From positions 143,428,847 through 143,492,846 of the forward strand of contig OY744517.1 of NCBI GenBank assembly GCA_963556195.1: a DNA stretch of 64,000 nt, read 5' to 3'. The position numbers were made by a program, and so were the translations under genes. Positions within the stretch are counted from its first letter, which is position 1. Each line of letters begins with the position of its first letter. This stretch comes from Sepiola atlantica. Lineage: Eukaryota > Mollusca > Cephalopoda > Sepiida > Sepiolidae. Shown one piece after another: positions 9,610 through 19,755 of this stretch. The notes under the pieces were generated by a model. It was not told the origin of the DNA, did no database searches, and saw only the letters and a list, made by a program, of their open reading frames with translations.

Positions 9610-12590
9610 AGTTTACCCCAGGCAGATCGCGACTGTAGACGTAAGGGTAACTGAAAATTAGGGTGTTAGTTTAGGGTGTCATCCAAAGCTGGAAGCTGTG
9701 CAGCGAGATGTCTGTTTACATTAGTTTAATATTTCTGAATGTCGATACAGTCGTAGAAACAGGGAGCGGGGAGGAAGTTCCAGAGACTGGCAGCACGAGG
9801 AAAGCAGATATTGGAGTAGAAGGCTCTTCGGCATCTAGAGGCCTCGACAGTGAATGGATAAGACTTAGCTGATTGTCAGGTTGGGTGAGTGAATTTACGT
9901 CGAGGGTGCACTAGAGCAGCAAGTTCATGCGAGTACAACCCATTGAAGTATTTGTAAAACAGGCACAATGAGGCTACATTGCGGCGATTGGACAGGGGCT
10001 GGAGCTTGGTTTATAGTGAGGGACCTATTAAGTTGTCGACCTTTTTGGACCTTGTCTAAGAAGGAGAGACTATGTGATGATGCACCAGCCCAGATGTGAC
10101 AACAATACTCCATGCATGGGCAGATGGTGACTTTGTAGAGATATAGGATAATGTCAGGTGTGAGAAGTTTACTAGCACGGTAGAGGGATCTCACCTTCTT
10201 TGCAGCAGCCTTGACAGTGTCTTCAATGTATTTGTTCCAATTCATGTTTCCTGTGAATGTTAGGCCGAAGAGTTTGAATGTTGGACTCTCGGGTAGGGTG
10301 TTAGTTGCTATGGCAATCGGTGGTTTAAGAGGTTTCTTGTAGTTGTTGAAGGAAAGAGCTTTGTCTTAGCAGCATTAAAAGTTACCATCCATTGATGACC
10401 CCATTCAACTACAGATTGGATGTCACTTTCTAAGGATTCAGCGATTGCCCCGGATATGTGCGCGTCTGTTTTACCCACATGTCGCCAGTAAATATACCCA
10501 TCTCAGACGCAATGTCATCAGGGAGATCGCTTATGAAAATAGGAAAAGGTAGAGGTCCAAGGATGGATCCCTGGGGTACACCAGAATTTATGTCATGTTG
10601 TTCAGATGAACCCCCATCAAGAACAACCTGGATCTTTCTATTGGTTAGGAAGGATCTAAATATTTTTAATATTCGTCCAGTAATACCATATGAGTGAATT
10701 TTTATGAGAAGCCCTTCATGCCAGACCTTGTCAAAAGCTTTGGATATGTCAAGCGCTACTGCCCTAGCTTCACTTGTTTTGTCAAGTGTATGGTATATGC
10801 ATTCAGAGATGACCGTTAGGATGTCAGCATTAGATCGTACTTGCCTGAATCCATACTGATGGTCAGGATAAAGTTAGCATCAACGAGGTAGCGGACTATT
10901 CCTAAATTGATTAAGGATTCAAAGATTATAGCAAAGATCAGGAGTAGACTGATGGGGCGATAATTCTGAGGATCACTTCTATCTGTAGAATACTTGTAGA
11001 CTGGTACCACAGAGGCAATTTTCCAGCTATCAGGGAAGCAAGATTCAGTGAGGCATTTGTTGTAGAGTTTGGAGAGCACAGGGGCCAATTCAGCAGAGCA
11101 TTTCTTTATTGCTATTGCTGGTATAAGATCAGGCCCACACGCTTTGGAGGTGTCAATGGTTTTCTATGATGGCCCTGACCTGAGATAGAGTGATGACCAT
11201 GTTTTTAAGTGTGGCTTCAGTTTGCAATAGGAATTTTGGGAGAGGGGGGTTTACTGAGTGCAAAGTGGAGTTTTAGCCGAAACGCTGTGAAAGTAGTTCA
11301 GCCTTATCAGTTGCCGTGCAAGCAACATCATTGTGGTTTGATAGCGGGGAAATTGTTGATTGTCCATTGTTCACCACACTATTGTAGACTTTCCAGAAAT
11401 CACGAGCATATAGTTTCTGTGACTGAATGCGTTTTATGGTTATCTCAGTATACCTTCTCTTCGCTTCACTTATCACTACTGTACAATTATTACTTAACTC
11501 TATAAGATTTAGTTTATTCGCAGTTGTCTTATGGCGGCCGAATTGTCGGAATGCTTGCTGTCTCAGTGCAATATCAGCTGCAAATTCCGAGGTGAACTAT
11601 TGAGGAGAGTGGGGTTTGCTGTAAGATTTTTGCATGGGGACATATGTTTCAATACCAGCTTTGACCCATTCGGTTAACTCATTTGCGCACTGGTCAGCAG
11701 GGAGTGAGATTTCACTCCATGGGAATCGCTGATGTGATCTCTGATGTAATCAAAATCAGCCTGCTCGTAGTATCTCGTCGTTTTGAGCAACGGCTCATCA
11801 GCTTTAGGGCGAGATTTTAGGGTGATATCAATCGTTACCACACTGTTATCAGCGTTCCCGAGCGGGCTATGGACATTCGTCACACACCCCTCGGGCAATG
11901 AGGTTAATAACATGTCGAGAAGTGAAGCTTGCTGGTTTACACAATAAGGGAGGCGGGTCAAGAAAGTGACAGCTTGTTAGAGGGAGTGAGCTAATGAGAA
12001 ATTATACGTAAAGTTACTATCTGTGGCAGTAAAGCTGGAGAACCCCAGCCATCACGGTGGTTTGCATTACAATCCTTAAATACATGAATTTGAGCATTCA
12101 AGTCAAGTGAGAGTGCTGTATATATGCTTTTAGAGACAGGGTTAAGCAGGGTAGTCCTGTGTCGAAGGGGAACGGTATAAGAAATATAAGTAGCTAACGC
12201 TGTGTTGTAAGGTCAATCTAAAGCACATGTAGGTTTGGTCATCTGATTCTATCCTATGTTCTCTAGTCAAGAGGATAGTGTTCCTAACATAAACTCTTAT
12301 CCCGTGCATATGTTTGTCAGAGTCTTTACGGTAGAGTGGGACGTAATCAGTCATGTCAAAGGGCTAAGAGTAGATTAAGGATTGAAGGTTTGTTTCACTT
12401 AGTGCTGGAATATCTGGGGAGTTTACTAGGAAAAAAGGTTTCTACGTCGTTGATGTTGGTTCTAAGTCCCCGGATATTTGTGAATGCGAGCCTCAAGGGC
12501 AAAGGCGAATATGTTTTTTGTAGGGTATCTGGTTTAGGTTTGATTTTTTTTACGTTTTTAAGTTCGTTGATATATCAGAGTTATTAGGAT
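9610..12590 (-). pseudogene. LINE family B, long broken copy
   Basis: The most complete LINE in the window, read right to left. An apurinic-type endonuclease segment lies at about 12,140-12,360 (HGIRVYVR, then YLYFLYRSPSTQD), followed by its C-terminal part at 11,670-11,960. The linker is at 11,270-11,480. RT motifs run NYRPISLL (about 10,950), ARAVALDISKAFDKVWHEG (about 10,740), NSGVPQGSILGP (about 10,560), then a damaged active site near 10,480 where YADD is replaced by FTGD. The thumb has MNWNKYIEDTVKAAAKKV and MEYCCHIWAG (9925-10,245). The 3' end with CTDMQKF-type coding is at about 9690-9760. Many stops; non-functional. CR1/Jockey-like. Confidence 0.88.
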
Positions 12591-12649
12591 GAGTGTTTTT
12601 CGTTAATGTTTTTATTTTATCAGATTGCAAAAACGGTTATTTTAATAGA

Positions 12650-13495
12650 GTTCAACTAAAAGGCGACATTTAATTGGGTGTCTTTCTTTCAATAACACGT
12701 ATCTGGTAACATTTAATTGTTTTTTTTTTTATCCAATGATACCGCTCTGGTAAACTTAAATGATTTTCTTTATTCAATAATACGTCTCTGATGACATTTG
12801 ATTGTCTTTTTATCTAATGTTATCTCTTTAGCAAAATTTCATGGTTTTCTGTATTCCACAGTACGTCTCTGGTGACAGTCAATTGTCTTTTTATCCAATG
12901 TTACGTTTCTGGTAAAATGTAATGGTTTTCTTTATTTAACAATACGTCTCTGGTATCATGTATATGTATTTTTTATCTAATCTTACGTCTTTGGTCAAAT
13001 TTAATAGTGTTCTTTATTCAACGATGTATCTTTGATTAAATTTAATTGTCTTTTTATCCAATGTTACGTCTCTGGTTTTCTTTATACAACGATACGTATT
13101 TGGTGACAGTTAATTGTTTTTTCTCTGGTAAAATTTAATGGTTTTCTTTATTAAACAATAGGTCTCTAGTGACATGTAATTGCCTTTTCATCCAATGTTA
13201 CGTCTCTGAAAATATTTTTTTTATTCAACAATTCGTCTCTATTGACGTTTAATTTTTTTAAATATAATGTTACTTTTCCAGTAAAAAGTTAATGGGGTTT
13301 CCTTATTCAAAGATATATCTCAAGTGATATTTAATTGTCTTTTCTATTTAATGTTACGTCTCTGGTAAAATGTAATGGATTATGTTAATCAACAACCCGT
13401 CTCTGGTGACATTTAATTGTATTTTTTACCATATGTTACGCCTCTGGTAAAATTTAAATAAATGGGTCTCTTTATTCAACAATACTCTATGAAGT
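12650..13495. repeat. Dimeric minisatellite, about 850 bp
   Basis: Alternating half-units read roughly ACGTCTCTGGTAAAATTTAA then TGGTTTTCTTTATTCAACAA, and ACGTCTCTGGTGACATTTAA then TTGTCTTTTTATCCAATGTT. Together they form a dimer of about 80-90 bp that recurs around nine times with 10-25 percent divergence. No coding capacity. Confidence 0.9.
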
Positions 13496-13639
13496 AACAA
13501 AAAGGAACAAAAAACTCGGTAAACAAAACCCGCTTTGGGCAAGGTAATAAATAAGTACATTTCAAAACAACATCTGTCCTTAGTCTTCAATAAATAATAT
13601 GAAAAAACAAACATATCTAAGCATAAATTCCTGCAGTAT

Positions 13640-13830
13640 ACGTGCATAATATGAGCGAGTCTATTACCGAAATTATGGGTGGTGGCCTCTTAGGCGAGGC
13701 GCCACGCCGACGGCGTCGGCAATGCAAGCCCCCGTCTGCTCCTCGTCTGCGGTATGCGAAGAGAGAGGTAACAATAGAGGGCGCCCACATAGCGCACCTG
13801 GCAATATAAGGTAGACGAAGGCGGCAGAAA
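13640..13830. other. GC-rich island of unknown origin
   Basis: Base composition jumps well above the surroundings. It contains a perfect inverted repeat, GCCGACGGCGTCGGC (13,706-13,720). The minus-strand frame across it is Arg-rich and resembles nothing I know. Confidence 0.4.
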
Positions 13831-14056
13831 ATCACGCAACCATTTCAACATAGTTAAATGAGAGGTAGGCCCACATACGATGCCTTCGTCTCATTTCAAT
13901 AGATCTTTTTGGTATCACAATTCAACTTCCCATCTTAGCATCGGGCACACAACAACACGTGCACATGTGCGAGAGAAGAAACAAAAATAAAAAAATGTGC
14001 CTATAAAATAAAGAAACAAGCTTCGAGAATGGGTACATTCTTATAAATGTATGGGC

Positions 14057-14057
<1 letters not shown>

Positions 14058-14102
<45 letters not shown>

Positions 14103-14150
14103 ATACACATACACACATCCATTTATATAGTACTGTATCCACACACACAT

Positions 14151-14190
<40 letters not shown>
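14058..14190. repeat. (TA)n and (CA)n microsatellites
   Basis: TA tract at about 14,058-14,100, CA-rich tract about 14,140-14,162, second TA tract 14,160-14,190. Confidence 0.95.
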
Positions 14191-14191
<1 letters not shown>

Positions 14192-14748
14192 GAAATTAAC
14201 GATGAGAATGCAAATTGGATAAAGTACAATAATTATTACCTCATCAAATAGTTAAAACAATGAATATGTAAATAAACTTTTTTCTTTCCTTAACTCATGG
14301 ATTTCCAAAAATTGCATGCTTTTATCATCAGATAGGGCAAAAATAGTAAAATTATATTACTATTTAGCACAAATTTGAAAATATAAAATATAAAAAAATA
14401 TTGTGTATATTTTTATATACAAGATTCTTTTGAGCGAAAAGAATTATCGTCGATGTAAAAATGTAACATGTCTACATGAGACCATAAATGTGGGGTAAAT
14501 GTTAGAATGTCTTCAAAAGTCTGAATAGTGAAAAGTTCTGGTTAGGAAAATAGAAAAATTCAAGTCCGAGGTTAAAGTTTATTGGCGAAAACGTGACTCA
14601 CCAGAAATACAAGTGTATAAATCTCAAGAAAATTGGTAAAAACTCAAAGAAATAATAAGGTCCATTGCCGCAATATTTTCTTCCTTGGCAGAGTAAAAAA
14701 ACAAACTTTTGACTTTTCAAGATAAAATTGTATTTTCATTATCTATCC

Positions 14749-14750
<2 letters not shown>
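14191..14750. other. No recognisable feature
   Basis: AT-rich, no motif recognised. Confidence 0.4.

Positions 14751-14826
<76 letters not shown>
14751..14826. repeat. (TA)n array
   Basis: About 37 TA units. Confidence 0.97.
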
Positions 14827-14829
<3 letters not shown>

Positions 14830-14884
14830 GACGGATATATATACCACTTGTACACACACATGTAACATACACTTATATATGTGT

Positions 14885-15030
14885 ATATCATTAGTACACA
14901 CATATATAAATAATGTACTCATGTTACTCACTCTGTTGCCTAGAATACATATTCCATAATTCATAATGATAAGTTGAATAGTTTCAGATTTTACCAAGCA
15001 CATACATATTATTGACGCTCATGTGCACAG
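14885..15030 (-). repeat. Dispersed repeat W
   Basis: On the minus strand this stretch aligns with 20,975-21,150: both share GAGCGTCAATAATATGTAT, AAACTATT.AACTT.TCATTA and GTATTCTA.GCAA, then an ACATTATT block. No coding content. Confidence 0.7.
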
Positions 15031-15042
15031 ATTCGTTTTTAA

Positions 15043-15043
<1 letters not shown>

Positions 15044-15100
<57 letters not shown>
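15044..15100. repeat. (TA)n array, left flank of mariner
   Basis: TA repeats run up to the mariner terminus. Mariner elements duplicate a TA target, so the array is the likely insertion site. Confidence 0.95.
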
Positions 15101-15104
<4 letters not shown>

Positions 15105-16331
15105 GAGGTCTGCCTAAACAGTATCCGATCTTTATTTTTTCCGTGCGAAATAGAGAGGATAGGGCGGCGCCACTCAACACAGTGAAGGAAGACACCTTCA
15201 TGAGCATGTGTGAATTTGATCACCGACTTCCTGCGCGTTAGTCGCTGCGTGTCGGTCGCTGAGTGAGGTGCTACACAACGTGTTCGTCGGATTACTGATT
15301 TTCTCATAATGACTGAACACGTTGAGCAAAGGTACTGCATCAAACTTTGTCGAAAGCTTGGTTATTCTCATAGCAAAACAATTCGTAAGATTCAGCAGGT
15401 GTTTGGAGAAGATGCGATGGGTGTAACACAAATTAAGGGGTGGTTCAACCGATTCAAAAATGACCACACATCAGCAGAGAGTGACCAGCATTTTGGCAGG
15501 CCCAAAACTGCTCGGAGTGCAGCTGTTGTTGAAAGGGTGCGAAATTTGGTGATGGAAGATCGTCGTTCAACCGTGCAGGAGATCGCTCAAGAGGTCGGAG
15601 TGAGTAAAGATTCTGCACATGCAATTTTACGTCATGATTTGAACATGCACAGAGTGGCTGGAAAATCTGTGCCTAAGTTGTTGTCGAATGAACAAAGGGA
15701 CCTCCATTTTCAAGTTTCACAGGACCTTCTGGAAACCGCCAACACTGATCCTGGGTTTCTGAACACCGTGATAACTGGAGATGAGTCATGGGTGTACGGG
15801 TACGACCCAGAAACAAAAGTATCCCGAGCCTTTAAGGCCAAAAAAAGCGCAACAGATGCGAAGCAAAATCAAGGTGATGCTGACTGTCTTCTTTGATATC
15901 CGTGGAATTGTGCATCACGAATACGCACCGGAAGGACAAACAGTGACAAGCGTCTGTGGACGGCAGAAAACTGACAACTGCATCACGACAACGCCACTGT
16001 ACATTTATCCGAATTGATCCAACATTTATTGGCCAAACATGGAATCCCAGTCGTTTTCCTAACCTCCCTACTCTCCAGACATGGCTCCTTGCGACTTCTG
16101 GTTGTTTCGAAAATTGAATACGCCACTGAAAGGTTCTCGTTTTGAGACTACGGAAGAGATAATACGGAACGCGACGGCGGAGATTAACATCATTCCAAAA
16201 GAAGACTTCCAGAGGTGTTTCCGACAGTGGATGGATCAGTGGGCTAAGTGTGTTTAATCACAAGGCGCCTACTTTGTCAGATATTTGAAATAATTTTTCT
16301 AGCCTAAGGTCGGATACTTTTTAGACAGGCC

Positions 16332-16335
<4 letters not shown>
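15101..16335 (+). mobile_element. Mariner-type DNA transposon
   Basis: Terminal inverted repeats of about 30 bp are visible: left 15,104-15,134 (GGTCTGCCTAAACAGTATCC), right 16,302-16,332, whose complement reads GGCCTGTCTAAAAAGTATCC. Both ends share AGTATCCGA.CTT. The element is flanked on both sides by TA repeats, as expected for TA-targeting Tc1/mariner transposition. It encloses one damaged transposase gene. Length of about 1.23 kb is normal for mariner. Confidence 0.93.
15309..16256 (+). pseudogene. Mariner transposase, frameshifted
   Basis: The gene starts MTEHVEQRY at 15,309. The N-terminal half (to about 15,825) is open: helix-turn-helix DNA-binding domain with TQIKGWFNRFKND, then a second HTH with STVQEIAQEVGVS, then VPKLLSNEQR and the first catalytic Asp in TGDESWVYGYD (about 15,773-15,805). 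A deletion of roughly 20 bp near 15,820 shifts the frame. The reading continues in another frame through SKIKVMLTVFFDIRG and HHEYAPEGQ. A second deletion near 15,945 removes the segment before LHHDNA, which holds the second Asp. A 1-base shift near 16,055 precedes YSPDMAPCDFW, which holds the third Asp (D34D). The C-terminus ends at a TAA near 16,256. It cannot make an active enzyme. Confidence 0.93.

Positions 16336-16410
<75 letters not shown>
16336..16410. repeat. (TA)n array, right flank of mariner
   Basis: About 37 TA units directly after the right inverted repeat. Confidence 0.96.
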
Positions 16411-16413
<3 letters not shown>

Positions 16414-16674
16414 GCGAACATTATTAAATAACATAGAGTTTTTTTTTCTTGATAAGACCTTATTTTTTTTAATTTTCGGATGGTCCATTTAGTGTTTTGG
16501 TCAAATTGCTATATGTAAGTTCCGTGGGTTTCTTGTTCCATTTTCTTTCTTTTTTCGCGAGTACTTTCGATTTAATTCGTCAAATAATCTTCAGACGGTG
16601 TTAGTCTTGATATTTAAAAAAATATCTTTACTGTTTAGCTTTTTATTATTATAACGGCCAGTAATTTACAACTT

Positions 16675-16677
<3 letters not shown>
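16411..16677. other. No recognisable feature
   Basis: AT-rich spacer. Confidence 0.4.
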
Positions 16678-16715
<38 letters not shown>

Positions 16716-17051
16716 GAAGAAATTTTCTATTATATATACCTACATACGCCGGGGTTTCGAGCTTACGCTCATATCAGTGTAGGAAGTGACAATTTCACGC
16801 GGTCACATGGCTCGAACACGGTTTACCGAGTTAATCAAGTCTCTGTACGCTTTTGTCCTATCCCCGCGGCCATCGGACATTATCGCGTAGTACACGAGAA
16901 ATTAAGTTATATTTATGCCTGAATACAGCTGAGAGTAAACATCAGACTATTTAGAGGGTTCTAAGAACGTCATTGAAACTTGCTTATAGCCAAATGACAG
17001 TATGTTCTTAATATCTCCGAGCAGTGCTCGACTTTAATCTCTTAACAGGTG

Positions 17052-17091
<40 letters not shown>

Positions 17092-17092
17092 T
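16678..17092 (-). repeat. Hammerhead SINE family ii, copy 1
   Basis: A unit of about 310 bp (16,739-17,048) bounded by TA arrays at 16,678-16,714 and 17,053-17,092. On the minus strand the order is a 5' part with GAGCACTGCTCGG, an A-box-like GGCCGCGGGGATAGG (about 16,859-16,876), a B-box-like GTGTTCGAGCC (about 16,808-16,821), a hammerhead motif (16,739-16,783) and TA repeats. A diverged second copy lies at 63,245-63,540. It is read as a non-autonomous polymerase III type retroelement. Confidence 0.7.
16739..16783 (-). ncRNA. Hammerhead ribozyme-like motif, family ii copy 1
   Basis: Minus strand, 5' to 3': stem I strand CCUACA (16,783-16,778), core CUGAUAUGA, a GAGC-GUAA-GCUC hairpin, GAAA, a short weak stem III, cleavage triplet GUA ending at 16,745, and closing stem I strand UGUAGG (16,744-16,739). 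Stem I is a perfect 6-bp helix. The core has two extra bases (CUGAUAUGA for CUGANGA), so this copy is probably inactive or an unusual variant; the other copy has the normal spacing. Confidence 0.65.
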
Positions 17093-17214
17093 CCTTTATA
17101 AATTTAGAGATATGCATATATACGTATATATATACTACACGTACACACCTAGATCCATATACATATATATATACAATAGTATGACAAATATTATTAAATT
17201 ATCATTCTTATATA

Positions 17215-17460
17215 TACATATTTATCCTACGCTGTGCCCTTTAATCGTTTTTTAAACGACTATTTTATTAAACGTATCTTAATGGTCTATAGGTAATACA
17301 CAGGCACTTCAATTCCCCACTGTTCTATTTATTTTCGTATATTTCATTGTTTTATTCAAACTAGCGGTTTCTCCTGATGAGATGATAGTCGCAAAAGCTC
17401 TAGAGAGTTTTCCGCCCATTGTTTTTAAAAGTATTTATCAATTTTGTACCTCTTAATATA
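17215..17460 (+). repeat. Solo arm of the foldback family (iii)
   Basis: Aligns with the right arm of the foldback at 63,020-63,208: TTTAATCG...AACGA...ATTAAA, then GGCAC.TCAATTCCCC, then TTCTCCTGA.GAGA.GATAGTCG and TTTCCGC.CATT. It lacks the inverted partner. Family iii hammerhead motif lies at its right end. Confidence 0.65.
17368..17407 (+). ncRNA. Hammerhead-like motif, family iii, decayed
   Basis: Stem I strand UUUCUC (17,368-17,373), core CUGAUGA (17,374-17,380), stem II GAU-GAUA-GUC, then GCAA where GAAA is required, a triplet ending UA at 17,402 and GAGAG (17,403-17,407) closing stem I. The A13 to C change should abolish cleavage. Confidence 0.55.
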
Positions 17461-17514
17461 CACATACACACACATACACACACACACATATATAGATAGA
17501 TAGATAGATAAGTT

Positions 17515-17586
<72 letters not shown>
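17459..17586. repeat. (CA)n and (GATA)n microsatellites
   Basis: CA-rich tract 17,459-17,490 followed by about 23 GATA units, with one GTTGATA interruption, to 17,586. Confidence 0.96.
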
Positions 17587-17589
17587 TAC

Positions 17590-18520
17590 TAGCACAAATA
17601 CCGGCGTTTATCTGGAATGAACGATTAACGTTTCCTCCTATGCTAAGCACTGGACTCTCTGTTATAGCATTGTAATTAAAATTCGTAGCTCACTCAACGA
17701 AATCGTCTCAACCGCTACCCACGTAAAATGGGGTACAGCCGAATTTATGGTCTTGATCTAGATTCCGATGTTCTCGATCGCGACCTTGCATATAGGTTAG
17801 TGCTAATGAACTTTATGATCGCGAGGTAAATTACAGAATAACGTGAAATCATTATCATTTCCATTCATTTCTTTGATGTCTGTCTCTCTGTTCTAGTTGT
17901 GGGATGTTGTTGATATACAATAATAACTCATATAGACTATGTGCGATTTAAGAAAGTGTCTCCCGTCAACATAGTGACACGTGTGTAGATGAAGGGGAGT
18001 TTATATGATCGAACCCGCAAACTTATGGCACAAACGCATACGCACATACACATACACATACACAAATTCGATTATTTTAAGATTCTTTTAAAAAATGAAT
18101 CTTTAGATTTTATTTTGTCACACAGTTTTCCTCATTGCCCCTGTAAAAAATGTCAAAGACTTACTTTGTTAAAAACAAAAAACAGTATTCTTACCCATCT
18201 CTCCAACCATTGCAATGTTGGCGAAACATGCAGTCGCATATGAAAAAAGACTGAAATTCCGCTAGTATTATTAGATAGAATATATATATAAACCAAGATG
18301 AGGGATCGTTACTGTAGGATGGTGGTGATGATTATACTGGCTGAATTGTCCTTTGGTCTTTTCGCTGGGAGCTGTTGCTATTGACGGAGCTGCTATAGAA
18401 CTTTGGCTGGCTGGAGTACAAACTGCAGATGATAATGATGAAAACCTTCAATTTTCACGTTTTATTAATTGAACTGTGCCCTTGTTTATGTTGCGCTTAC
18501 ATCGTTTTATATTATATTCG
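17590..18520. other. No recognisable gene
   Basis: No motif recognised. A short frame at 17,989-18,243 contains a CPCKKCQ stretch but no family I can name. Confidence 0.35.
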
Positions 18521-18524
18521 CAGG

Positions 18525-18528
18525 ATGG

Positions 18529-18612
<84 letters not shown>
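18525..18612. repeat. (GAT)n trinucleotide array
   Basis: About 28 uninterrupted GAT units; frames through it read poly-Asp or poly-Met and are artefacts. Confidence 0.97.
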
Positions 18613-18613
<1 letters not shown>

Positions 18614-18829
18614 CGACTCGAGCTACGGTTAGTTTGTTGGTTGGAAACGTGCTGCTTTAGTTATTGTGACGATAATGATTATGATGGCATTCATTGTTGA
18701 CGTGCTGTAGAAGGAAGGTGAAGCTGCTGTGCTGCTGCTGACTACAGTCGTCGTGATAGTGAAAATACCGAACCGTCCAGTAGGGATTCGAGAGGGAAAA
18801 CCTACCGTTTGTCGATTAGGGTGCCCTCT

Positions 18830-18918
18830 CCATGGCACGCATTCGCTATGAGATTGTACACTGAGCTCCAATTTCTGGTTCCTCCTTGTAAGATATTCGC
18901 AGCAAGAAAGAACTTTCC
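18830..18918 (+). pseudogene. LINE A fragment, part 1 of a split copy
   Basis: GAGCTCCAATTTCTGGTTCC and TGTAAGATATTCGCAG match the C-terminal coding region of LINE A copies at 54.2 and 54.7 kb. The copy stops at the 9-bp word GAACTTTCC (18,910-18,918), which is repeated at 19,482-19,490 where the LINE resumes. Confidence 0.75.
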
Positions 18919-19481
18919 ACAAGCTTGCAGTCTAGTCAACAGCCGAAAAATTGAAAAAAAGAACAAAATAAAACAAAAAGTAACTTTTACCAAACGTAAG
19001 AAAATTTAATTTTTTATCAACATGAATAGTTTTATGTAAGTTTTCATTTTTTAGAATTTGGTTTTGAGCCTACTATGCTTTAAAATAGGAGATGGCTGGA
19101 CACATGAGACTATAAGCTTCGAGATACTGCAACTTATTTTAAAATAAAGAAAATCTTTAAAACAGTTTAAGTTAAAAAATATACAGATTGGTAGAAAATT
19201 AAATAACATTAAATTTTAATGCGTTCGGTAATAATTATTAGTTATAAGTTTCTTTAATTTTCAATTTCTCGGCTGTTAATTCTAAGACATAGGAACTGGA
19301 AGCAAGAAATTGCGGCGGATATGTTGGATTGTAACTCGTTAAAAAGCAGGTATTGACGAAATCTTATATTGAAAACTATGTAGGTCGGTAGAAAATTAAA
19401 TCTTCTTGCGTTTGATAACATTTATTTGGTGTATATTTTGTTTTTCGATGTCGCCGCTTTTAATTATACTGCATGATTGCT
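18919..19481. mobile_element. MITE-like insertion with 9-bp target duplication
   Basis: A 563-bp AT-rich segment inserted into a LINE A copy and bounded by the direct repeat GAACTTTCC. Its ends are imperfect inverted repeats: the left end has GCAGTCTAGTCAACAGCCGA, and the complement of the right end has GCAGTATAATTAAAAGCGGC. An internal copy of the end, CAATTTCTCGGCTGTTAATT, lies at 19,261-19,280, and ATTGGTAGAAAATTAAAT recurs as GTCGGTAGAAAATTAAAT at about 19,384. No coding frame. A 9-bp duplication fits Mutator-like or other DNA transposons. Confidence 0.72.
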
Positions 19482-19755
19482 GAACTTTCCTTTCTTCCCC
19501 ATGTGCCTAGTGTCAGGTGGAATTTTCATGAACAGAGTTTTTTTTCAAGATGTGTGGAACATAGTACCATGGGACTGCTTTCCTGCAAACTACAACATGC
19601 TCGTCTTTAAATCCAATGTCAACAAGTACTTGTCGAGTAATAAAATTGTGTTTATTTTATTCATAGTTTTTAGCTTACTACCCATCTGTCTCTTTAATTA
19701 TTATCCCTGAGTGGCTTTAGGCCTTAATAATTGGTGACTCAATAGTAAAAATACC
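19482..19755 (+). pseudogene. LINE A 3' end, part 2 of the split copy
   Basis: Resumes with GAACTTTCCTTTCTTCCCC and runs through FMNRVFFQD..WN coding and a KSNVNKYL stretch to the signature CCCTGAGTGGCTTTAGGCC (about 19,707). Joined with the fragment ending at 18,918 it makes a continuous LINE A 3' region. Confidence 0.82.

Noticed and set aside
14041..15343. Tyr-Ile-rich open frames on both strands
   Set aside because: They are translations of (TA)n arrays, as are similar frames at 23.2, 25.8, 42.5, 43.6 and 62.5 kb.
17490..17586. CRISPR-like array
   Set aside because: Pure GATA microsatellite without spacers; no other array in the window has repeat-spacer structure.
18429..18700. Poly-Met and poly-Asp open frames
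   Set aside because: These are two readings of the (GAT)n microsatellite.
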